The notes beneath the pieces were generated by a model. The model saw only the letters and a program-made list of their open reading frames with translations, searched no databases and was not told the origin of the DNA. The translations under genes and the position numbers were made by a program. This document shows, one piece after another, positions 8,374 through 14,472 of a DNA stretch of 14,472 nt (position 1 is the stretch's first letter; every line of letters starts with the position of its first letter). The DNA comes from JBDSLU01 sp039916225 (GTDB lineage: Bacteria > Acidobacteriota > Vicinamibacteria > Vicinamibacterales > Vicinamibacteraceae): positions 1 to 14,472 of the forward strand of contig JBDSLU010000156.1 in assembly GCA_039916225.1 (NCBI GenBank). Reading direction: 5' to 3'.

Positions 8374-10520
8374 CGACTGCCGCCGCCATCGGCACCGCCG
8401 GCAGCGGTGTCGCGCGTCTCCTGCCCGCAGCCGGTGCCGCGCTGGTCATCGGCCTGGGCGTCGTGGCCGCCGCCGGCGCCGTCACGCTGGTCGCGCGGCC
8501 GGATGGCTGGACGGTCACGACTCTCCTGGCCGGCCTGACACTGGCCGGGCTCGGCTGGGCCCGACCGGTGCTGGCCGTCGCGCTGCTCCTCGCGCTGGCC
8601 CCGATCTGCGGGCATCGCCCCACCACCGGTCCCTTCCTCGCCTTCGTCGGGCTGACCGCGTGTGCCGTGCCCGGGTGGCTGGCTCGCCTGGCCACGCGCG
8701 ATCGGGCCCTGACGCTCGGCGTCCTGGGCGCCCCGGCCGGCCTCGCCCTCGTCGCCTACTGCGGGGCCTCGCTGCTCAGCCTGAGCAGCCTGCCGATCTA
8801 CGCGCCGGCGGACATCGTCGGGGCCGCCTCGATCGCCGAGGCGTGGCGGCGCTTGCCCGAGGCGCTGGCCACCGCCGACGTCGTCGCGACGATCTATCCG
8901 ATCCTGACGGTCGTGCTGACGCTGCACGCGGCGGTGGCCGCGCTGACCATCGCGGTCGGCGTCCGGCGCGACGCGGCCGACGGGCGCGCGGCCGCGGACG
9001 GCGGCATCGATACGGTGCTGGTGGTGATCGGCGCCATCCTGGTCGGACTCGTCGCGACCCTCGCCGCGGGGGCGCTCGATCGGCAGGGTCTGATCGATCT
9101 GCGCGTGCTGCGGGCGACCGATCCGTTCACCAACGTCAGCGGCGACGAACGGCTGCAGTCGACCTTCGGTCACGCCGGCTGGTTCGCCGAGTACGTCTGC
9201 TTTGCGACCCCGGCGATTCTCGCGCTGTGGCTGTGGCCCCTCGACCAGCGCCAGGCGCGTGAGCCCAGTCTCCCCGAACCTCCGAGCCGCCGCTACGCGC
9301 GCCTCGTCGCCGCGGTGGCCCTGCTCGCCGCGGCTCTCGCCGCGATCGTCCTGAGTTACCAACGCGGTGGCTGGATCACCGGGGCGATCGTCGCCGCCGG
9401 GGTGGCCGCCGCCATCGTCCGCCTGTTCGGCGAGACCACCGCCTCGACCAGGGTTCCGCCGCTGCGCCGGCTGCTGGCCATCGCCGCCGGCACCGTGATC
9501 CTGGCCCTGCCCCTCGGTCTGCTCGTGATCCGTCTCGCCGGCGGGCCTGGCGCGATGGACCGGTTCGCCGCCCGGGCCCGGACCATCACCCAGGTGTCCG
9601 ATCGCCAGGCGCACGTGACCGCGGGGCTGCGGCTCGGTTCGCTCCTGCCGGTCCTCGGCGGCGGCAGCGAATCGTTCGCGATGCGCTATCAGCAGGAGTA
9701 CCTGCTCGCCGGCGGCGCGTTCTACGCGCGCGGCCAATCGCCGCTGCTCGGCATGTACGGCAGCGCGCACAACGTCTTCGCGCAGACGTTTGCCGGCAAG
9801 GGCGCTGTCGGGCTGCTGGCCCTGCTGCTGGTCGTCGTCACGTCGGGCGTCGCCGCGATCCGCGCCGTGCGCCGCCCGGGCGCGTCGAGACGATCACGCG
9901 TGGTCGCGACGGTCGTCCTCGGCATGGTCGGGGCCTTCGTGATCTACGGGCAGGTCCAGGAAGTGTTCTACGTGGCCCCGCTTCAACTGACGGTGTTCGC
10001 GGCCTTCGGGCTGGCCGCGGCACTCGAGCCGCCGATCGCGTCCCTGACGTCGGCACGGCGTCGGCTCGGTCTGGTCGGTGCGCTGCTCGCGGCGGGGCTC
10101 GCCGCGCACCTGGTTCACGGCTACGTCGTGTCCGGTCGACTGGCCGGCGAGTATCGCGATCGGGCGATCACACGGGCCGGCGAGCGCCTCTCGGCACCGG
10201 TCCTCGGAGACGACGGTGAATATTTCCAGTGGGCGGGCACTCGCGCCGTCGTGACCGTGCCTCGGCAGGCGACCGAGCTGTCGTTCGACGTCCGGCGGTC
10301 GGTGGCCGCACCGCGCGACGTCGAGGTCCGCTTCGACGGACGCCTCATCGATCGCATCCACCTCGATGCCGACGGCTGGCGCCACGTGGTCTATCCGCTG
10401 CAGCGGGTGCGGGCGCTGCCGCGCCGGCTCGAGATCGTCGTGCTGCCGGGGCCACTCGCCACTGGCCCCGGCGACGATCGCGGCGCCGCGGTGCGCCGGA
10501 TCCGGTGGGGGATGGAATGA
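8370..10520 (+). CDS. O-antigen ligase/polymerase-like (Wzy/WaaL) polytopic membrane protein with a C-terminal soluble domain
   Basis: 716 residues from ATG in an ATGA overlap with the chaperone gene. About 12-14 hydrophobic segments occur between residues 19 and 590. Family marks are YQRGGWITG (330-338, R332), the usual Arg/Gly motif after a central helix, and GSAHNVFAQTFAGKGAVGL (464-482). H467 there corresponds to the essential His of the large periplasmic loop in WaaL/Wzy proteins. These enzymes join or polymerise undecaprenyl-linked glycans at the periplasmic face of the inner membrane; ligase and polymerase cannot be told apart from sequence alone. Residues about 595-716 follow the last helix and look soluble and beta-rich, with VEVRFDGRLIDRIHL and DGWRHVVYPL. 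I infer a carbohydrate-binding-like fold that sits in the periplasm. This gene ends the plus-strand operon and faces the glycosyltransferase operon 16 bp away. Confidence 0.88.
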   Translation: MTTAAAIGTAGSGVARLLPAAGAALVIGLGVVAAAGAVTLVARPDGWTVTTLLAGLTLAGLGWARPVLAVALLLALAPICGHRPTTGPFLAFVGLTACAVPGWLARLATRDRALTLGVLGAPAGLALVAYCGASLLSLSSLPIYAPADIVGAASIAEAWRRLPEALATADVVATIYPILTVVLTLHAAVAALTIAVGVRRDAADGRAAADGGIDTVLVVIGAILVGLVATLAAGALDRQGLIDLRVLRATDPFTNVSGDERLQSTFGHAGWFAEYVCFATPAILALWLWPLDQRQAREPSLPEPPSRRYARLVAAVALLAAALAAIVLSYQRGGWITGAIVAAGVAAAIVRLFGETTASTRVPPLRRLLAIAAGTVILALPLGLLVIRLAGGPGAMDRFAARARTITQVSDRQAHVTAGLRLGSLLPVLGGGSESFAMRYQQEYLLAGGAFYARGQSPLLGMYGSAHNVFAQTFAGKGAVGLLALLLVVVTSGVAAIRAVRRPGASRRSRVVATVVLGMVGAFVIYGQVQEVFYVAPLQLTVFAAFGLAAALEPPIASLTSARRRLGLVGALLAAGLAAHLVHGYVVSGRLAGEYRDRAITRAGERLSAPVLGDDGEYFQWAGTRAVVTVPRQATELSFDVRRSVAAPRDVEVRFDGRLIDRIHLDADGWRHVVYPLQRVRALPRRLEIVVLPGPLATGPGDDRGAAVRRIRWGME

Positions 10521-10536
10521 CGCCAGGCGCCCGCGC

Positions 10537-11874
10537 CTACGATCGCGTCGATGACATGACGCCCGCCGCGTGCGGCGACGACTGCCTCGATCGCAGCGCG
10601 TCGTAGAGCGATTCGAGCTGCGCCGCGACCACCGGCCAGGCGAAGGCCTTCTCGACCAGGGAGCGGCCGGCCGCGCCGAAGCGGGCCAGCGCCTCGTCGT
10701 CGCGCGCGAGCGCCTCGGCAATCGCATCCGCCAACGCCGCCGGCGACCCCGGTTCGACGAGCCAGCCGGTATGCCCGGGCCGCACCTTGTCCGGCAAACC
10801 GCCGGCGCGTGTGGCCACGACCGGCTTCCCGCCCGCCATCGCCTCCAGCGTGACCAGCGAGCTGCCTTCGTAGAGCGTCGGGTGCACGAAGACATCGGCG
10901 GCGGCGTACCACGCGGCCAGCTCCCCTTCGCTCACCCGACCGGCGAGGTGGACGCGCGAGGCGAGGCCAGCGGTCTCGATGGCCGAGGCGATCGTCGAAC
11001 GGAACGGTCCGTCGCCGACCAGGGCCCAGCGCCAGCTCGCTCCGTGGCCGGGACGCGCCCCGAGCTGCGCCAGTGCGGCCGCCAGCACATGGAAGCCCTT
11101 GTTCTCTTCGAGCCGGCCGACGCTGAGCAGCAGCCGCTCGCCGGTCGCCAGCCCGAGCCGCTCGCGCAGCGCCCGTGCCGGGCCGGCGGCGGCGACGCGG
11201 GCGCGATCGATCATCTCGAGATCGACGGCATTCGGCACGACATGGATCCGCGCCGGATCGATGGCCAGGTGGGCGCGCACCGGCGCGACCAGCGCGTGGT
11301 CGGTGGCGAGCACGGCGTCGGCGGCGTGGGCGCAGGCTCGGACGGCGACCTGCAGCGGCGTGTAGGCGAGCCGCTTGAGCCGGGCGAACCCGGGATGCGT
11401 GCCGCCGAACTCCTCGAGGCCTTGCGGGTTGAACACGAAGGGGGCCGACAGGCGCTGCCGCCGATACGCCCACGCGTAGCCGAGGCCGCTGGCGCCGAGC
11501 GCGTGGACGAGGTCGACCTGGCCGGCGCGTACGAGCTGGACGGCGACACGACCGGCCCGCCAGCCGAAGATCGGATAGGCGGTGGCCCGATCGATCACGG
11601 TGGTCCCGCGCCGGCCGGCACCAGGGAAGGTCACGTAGGGCACCGTGCGGAGCGCGATGTGGCCGGACGCCGCGTCGAAGAGGGGCGACACATCGCCCTG
11701 GGCCCCGAGCCCACCAGCCGTCGTCGGCGGCTGGGTGATCAGCGTGATCGACAGTCCCCGCCGCGCCAGGTGGTGCAGCAGATCGTAGACGTGCCGCTCG
11801 AGGCCGCCGACGCCGTGCAGCGGGTGCACCGACCGCGCCAGAATCGCGACACGGAGCGGCGGCGAATCAGCCAC
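10537..11874 (-). CDS. GT-B glycosyltransferase, family 4 (third gene of the minus operon)
   Basis: 445 residues. The start is a GTG at 11874-11872, supported by GGAGAG at 11888-11883, 8 nt upstream and inside the previous gene, which it overlaps by 8 bp. The N-terminal Rossmann domain carries the acceptor-side glycine loop GVGGLERHV (21-29). A linker motif VPNAVD (213-218) leads into the donor domain with SVGRLEENKG (251-260), ALVGDGP (284-290) and YEGSSLVTLEAM (335-346). In the last, E336 and E344 form the E-x7-E pair typical of retaining GT4 enzymes that bind the NDP-sugar. It is cytoplasmic or inner-membrane associated. The sugar and acceptor cannot be read from sequence. The three tandem enzymes and the facing polymerase suggest successive additions to a lipid-linked surface glycan. 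Its end lies 16 bp from the plus-strand operon. Confidence 0.94.
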   Translation of the reverse strand: MADSPPLRVAILARSVHPLHGVGGLERHVYDLLHHLARRGLSITLITQPPTTAGGLGAQGDVSPLFDAASGHIALRTVPYVTFPGAGRRGTTVIDRATAYPIFGWRAGRVAVQLVRAGQVDLVHALGASGLGYAWAYRRQRLSAPFVFNPQGLEEFGGTHPGFARLKRLAYTPLQVAVRACAHAADAVLATDHALVAPVRAHLAIDPARIHVVPNAVDLEMIDRARVAAAGPARALRERLGLATGERLLLSVGRLEENKGFHVLAAALAQLGARPGHGASWRWALVGDGPFRSTIASAIETAGLASRVHLAGRVSEGELAAWYAAADVFVHPTLYEGSSLVTLEAMAGGKPVVATRAGGLPDKVRPGHTGWLVEPGSPAALADAIAEALARDDEALARFGAAGRSLVEKAFAWPVVAAQLESLYDALRSRQSSPHAAGVMSSTRS

Positions 11875-13171
11875 GGGCGCGTCTCTCCGCGATCAGCGTG
11901 TCATAGAGCGCGCCGATGCGCGTGACCACGGCCGGTGTCGCGAACGTCGCCTGCACGCGGGTCCGGGCGGCGGCGCCGAGGCGGGCGCGCAACGATGCGT
12001 CGCCGACGAGCCGCGCGATATCCGCAGCGAGGCCGGACGCCGAGGTCGACAGCAGTCCGGTCTCGCCCGGCACGACCACGTCGCGCGTGCCTCCGGTGTC
12101 CATCGCCGCGATGGCGACGCCGAGCCCGCTGGCCTCGAGCAGCACGCGGCTCAGCGACTCGGGCCCGTGCGACGGGAACACCAGCAGCGCCGCATGGGCG
12201 AGGTGCGCGAGCGTCGCCGCGCGATCGAGCCAGCCGGTGAAGCGGACATCGAGGCCGGCGCCGCCGGCCGCCTGTTCGAGGGCGGCGCGATCGGGCCCAT
12301 CCCCGACGACGATCAAGGGCCAGGGCAGCTTCGCCTCGATGGCCGCCGGGACCAGGTGCTGCACGCCCTTGTTGAAGGCCAGCTTGCCGACATAGATCGC
12401 GTACGGTCCCTCGATCCCGGCGACCGCCGCCGGCCGCGGATCCTGCGTCGCGCGATCGAGGGTGGCGACGTCGACCGGGTTCGGGATCACCTCGACGCGC
12501 CGGCCGGCCAACGCCGGCGCGCGGGCCACGAGATCGCGCGCCATCACCGCGCTGACCGCGACGACGGCGTCGGCGTCGGCCAGCCGATCGGCCTTCCAGC
12601 GCAGGTTGGCGCGCATGTAGGGAATCGCCGGCAGCGCCGCCGGCCACGCCGCGCCGGCGTGGGCCCGGACGCAGCGCGTCATCATCCCGGCCGAGCACGC
12701 CGGGCACAGCGTCGCGCTCGATCGATCGTGGATCAGGTCCGACCAGTAGCAGACCGGCCAATAGTCGCGGATGGTCGCCACGACCGGGACGTTGGCGGCG
12801 TGCGCGCCGGCGATGGCGCCGGGGATCGAGAGCAGATGCTGGCCGTGCACGATGTCGACGCTGCGTTCCCGCACGAGATCGCGGATGACCGGGGTCAGGC
12901 GTTCGGCGAGCCGCTCGTTCTTGAGGTAGTTGCGCACGAACGGAATGGGCGGCGACGGCCCGCCGAACTCGAGGACGTCGAAGCCGTCGAAGGCGTCCGT
13001 GACGACGCGGAGGCCCGTCGGCGTACCGGGCCGCGGCCGCAGCACGGTCACCCGATCGCCGTCCGCGCGCAGGCCGCGGGCCAGCTCGTAGGTGCTCCAG
13101 CCGCTGCCGCCCGCGACGGGCGGGAAGGCGTCGGTGACGAGCAGGACGTGACGCGGCGCCGGCATCGTCAT
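11867..13171 (-). CDS. GT-B glycosyltransferase, family 4, with a Cys cluster (second gene of the minus operon)
   Basis: 434 residues from ATG at 13171-13169, chosen because it gives a 4-bp ATGA overlap with the preceding gene; the frame is open 20 codons further but that stretch does not look like protein. Motifs: AGGSGWSTYELARGL (20-34) acceptor loop, IVHGQHLLS (107-115), IPNPVD (229-234), YVGKLAFNKG (260-269), VVGDGP (288-293) and HGPESLSRVLLEA (335-347), where E338 and E346 make the GT4 E-x7-E pair. A four-cysteine group (C141, C156, C159, C167) follows the IRDYWP motif (134-139) in the N-domain. Related GT4 enzymes often have cysteines here, possibly a metal site or structural disulfide. 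Sugar specificity unknown. No good ribosome site is visible, so translation probably depends on the upstream gene. Confidence 0.94.
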   Translation of the reverse strand: MTMPAPRHVLLVTDAFPPVAGGSGWSTYELARGLRADGDRVTVLRPRPGTPTGLRVVTDAFDGFDVLEFGGPSPPIPFVRNYLKNERLAERLTPVIRDLVRERSVDIVHGQHLLSIPGAIAGAHAANVPVVATIRDYWPVCYWSDLIHDRSSATLCPACSAGMMTRCVRAHAGAAWPAALPAIPYMRANLRWKADRLADADAVVAVSAVMARDLVARAPALAGRRVEVIPNPVDVATLDRATQDPRPAAVAGIEGPYAIYVGKLAFNKGVQHLVPAAIEAKLPWPLIVVGDGPDRAALEQAAGGAGLDVRFTGWLDRAATLAHLAHAALLVFPSHGPESLSRVLLEASGLGVAIAAMDTGGTRDVVVPGETGLLSTSASGLAADIARLVGDASLRARLGAAARTRVQATFATPAVVTRIGALYDTLIAERRARG

Positions 13172-14430
13172 CCCGCGTGCGTGCGCGGCGTCGCGCGCAT
13201 CGCCGTCATCGCCGCATCGAGGGCACGGCAATGCGCCGACCAGCTGAAATGCGCTTCGGCGCGGGCCCGTGCTGCCGCACCGAGCCGGCGTCGGCGATCC
13301 GCGTCGGCGAGGGTGTCCAAGGCATTGGCCAGCGCGTCCGGAGCGTCATCCTGGTAGAGCACGCCGGCGTCGCCCTCGGCCAGGATCGCGCGGAGCCGCG
13401 GCAGCGCCGGCGCCACCACCGGCAGCCCCGCCGCCATGTATTCGAAGACCTTCAACGGCGACCAGTAGAAGCCGTGGCGCAGCGGCGCGTGCGCGTCCGG
13501 CTGAAAGGGCGCGGCGCCGGCGTCGGCCGCGGCCAGGGCCGCCGGCATGGCGTCGTAGGGCAGCGCGCCGGTGAAGGCGACCCGGGTCAGGCGTTCGGCA
13601 GAGACGCGGGCCTCGAGCGCGGGGCGCTCCGGGCCATCACCGATCAGCACGGCGCGCCAGGGCGAGCCGCGACGCTCGAGCCATGCGATGGCGTCGACCA
13701 GGCGTCCGACACCGTGCCAGGCGCGGAAGGCGCCGGCGAACACGGCGATCAGATCGCCGGGCTGGCGGGCGAAGGGCACCGGCCCGGCCGCGTCGGGCCG
13801 GAAGCGCGCGGTGTCGGCGCCCCATTCGGTCACGATGACTTTCGCCGCCGGCGTGTCGGGCGGCAGGATGGCGCGATCGGTCGTGACGATGAGATCGGCG
13901 GCGCGACACTGCCATTCGCGCCACCGCCGCATCGGTTCGACGACGAGCAGGCGATCGACGGTGCGCTTCGGCGAGCCGGGGTAGTCGACGACCGGCGCGT
14001 TCACTTCGAGGACGGTGCGGGCGCCGACGGGCGCCGCCGCCAGCAGGCCCTCGCCGCCGAAGTTGTGGTACCGCTCGATGATCACGTCCGGGCGCAGCGC
14101 GACGGCCAGCGCCCGCACGCGGCCGCGCCGCAGCAGCCGCAGGTTCGGCGATCCGAGCGGCGTCCCCACGTCGTGCCACGTCGGCCCGTTCACCGTTCCT
14201 GTGGGCCTCCGCAGGCTCGGCCCGGGGCCGGACTCCGGGCCAGGTGTCGCGCCAGCTTCCGGGCTCGGCCCCGGGCCGCGCGGCGGGACGGGCTCGCCCG
14301 CGCCGTCGCGCACCGCGACGTGGACCTCGTGTCCCAGCGCCGCCAGGCCTTCGGCGACCGCCTGGACGTGGGTCGATCCGCCGAGCGTGCCCGGGACGAT
14401 CTGATCGATGGCGGTGTAGAGAATCCGCAC
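13168..14430 (-). CDS. GT-B glycosyltransferase, family 4, with a Pro/Gly-rich insert (first complete gene of the minus operon)
   Basis: 420 residues from GTG at 14430-14428; GGTG at 14439-14436 lies 5 nt upstream. The N-domain opens with TLGGSTHVQAVAEGL (15-29) and contains IIERYHNFGGEGLL (117-130) and VLEVNAPVVDYPG (140-152). That pattern is familiar from GT4 enzymes of exopolysaccharide clusters. The C-domain has VFAGAFRAWHG (230-240), LIGDGP (262-267) and WSPLKVFEYMAAGLPVVAP (323-341). The last stretch is the donor-binding signature of the subfamily that has SPLK-x-FEYMA rather than a full E-x7-E. Between strands of the N-domain, residues 42-79 form a low-complexity Pro/Gly/Ser insert encoded by GC-palindromic DNA. 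It ends in a 4-bp overlap with the next glycosyltransferase. Sugar specificity unknown. Confidence 0.93.
   Translation of the reverse strand: MRILYTAIDQIVPGTLGGSTHVQAVAEGLAALGHEVHVAVRDGAGEPVPPRGPGPSPEAGATPGPESGPGPSLRRPTGTVNGPTWHDVGTPLGSPNLRLLRRGRVRALAVALRPDVIIERYHNFGGEGLLAAAPVGARTVLEVNAPVVDYPGSPKRTVDRLLVVEPMRRWREWQCRAADLIVTTDRAILPPDTPAAKVIVTEWGADTARFRPDAAGPVPFARQPGDLIAVFAGAFRAWHGVGRLVDAIAWLERRGSPWRAVLIGDGPERPALEARVSAERLTRVAFTGALPYDAMPAALAAADAGAAPFQPDAHAPLRHGFYWSPLKVFEYMAAGLPVVAPALPRLRAILAEGDAGVLYQDDAPDALANALDTLADADRRRRLGAAARARAEAHFSWSAHCRALDAAMTAMRATPRTHAG
14218..14278. repeat. 13-bp GC-only inverted repeat inside a glycosyltransferase gene
   Basis: CGGCCCGGGGCCG at 14218-14230 recurs as its exact reverse complement CGGCCCCGGGCCG at 14266-14278 with a 35-bp spacer. 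Each arm is itself nearly palindromic. CCGGGC words also lie just inside each arm (14237-14242 and 14259-14264). On the minus strand it encodes the Pro/Gly-rich stretch around residues 51-71 of the glycosyltransferase. It could form a strong hairpin in DNA or RNA and could be a slippage or inversion site. It is inside coding sequence, so a terminator role is unlikely. Confidence 0.75.
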
Positions 14431-14434
14431 GGCG

Positions 14435-14472
14435 TCACCGTTTCTCGAGCCGCGCGAAGAACGGGCCGGAGC
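14435..14472 (-). CDS. Possible 3' end of an upstream gene of the minus operon
   Basis: Reading inward from the right edge, the minus strand gives the residues SGPFFARLEKR followed by TGA at 14437-14435. The stop lies 4 nt before the GTG of the glycosyltransferase, the kind of spacing seen throughout this locus, and the residues look like an ordinary protein end. Only about 12 codons are visible, so the product cannot be named and the call could be chance. Confidence 0.4.
   Translation of the reverse strand, partial: SGPFFARLEKR

Noticed and set aside
10525..10538. Small hairpin AGGCG-cccg-CGCCT between the convergent operons
   Set aside because: Only a 5-bp stem, overlapping a stop codon and without a T-run on either strand; too weak to call a terminator.
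11901..12761. Second minus-strand frame within the middle glycosyltransferase
   Set aside because: Arg/Gly-rich shadow; the GT4 motifs lie in the annotated frame.
1..14472. Defence system, toxin-antitoxin pair, CRISPR array, tRNA or insertion sequence
   Set aside because: Looked for nuclease, transposase or methylase motifs, regularly spaced repeats, tRNA cloverleaf patterns and terminal inverted repeats; none seen. All sizeable space is taken by envelope genes.

Overview
The window is visibly GC-rich, densely packed and diderm in character. It encodes a TamB-like protein, an Omp85/BamA outer-membrane barrel, a SurA-like periplasmic chaperone and envelope-polysaccharide enzymes. The TamB C-terminus and the gene order tamB, bamA, surA-like resemble what I recall from Acidobacteriota (Vicinamibacteria-like genomes). 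That placement rests on memory of family sequences; another high-GC Gram-negative phylum cannot be excluded. No RNA genes, mobile elements or CRISPR arrays were found.

Layout. (1) Positions 1-353, minus strand: the N-terminus of a truncated multi-pass membrane protein resembling GT39/PMT-type glycosyltransferases. (2) 354-515: a divergent intergenic region with weak promoter-like sequences facing both ways. (3) 516-10520, plus strand: a tightly coupled four-gene operon of tamB, a seven-POTRA bamA-type Omp85 gene, a short PPIase-less SurA-like gene and a Wzy/WaaL-type O-antigen polymerase or ligase. Junctions are 1-bp (TAGTG), 1-bp (TGATG) and 4-bp (ATGA) overlaps. (4) 10521-10536: a 16-bp convergent gap. 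(5) 10537-14472, minus strand: three GT-B family 4 glycosyltransferases overlapping by 4 and 8 bp, preceded by the last codons of another gene.

Inferred joint role: the plus operon would build and supply the outer membrane. TamB is a periplasm-spanning AsmA-like bridge, the Omp85 protein inserts barrels and the SurA-like protein escorts substrates. The polymerase/ligase and the facing glycosyltransferase operon would make and attach a surface glycan. The most unusual points are the translational coupling of a glycan polymerase to an outer-membrane assembly operon, the seven POTRA domains next to tamB, the minimal chaperone, the soluble domain fused to the polymerase, a GC-palindromic insert in one glycosyltransferase, and a striking excess of the palindrome CGATCG across the window.
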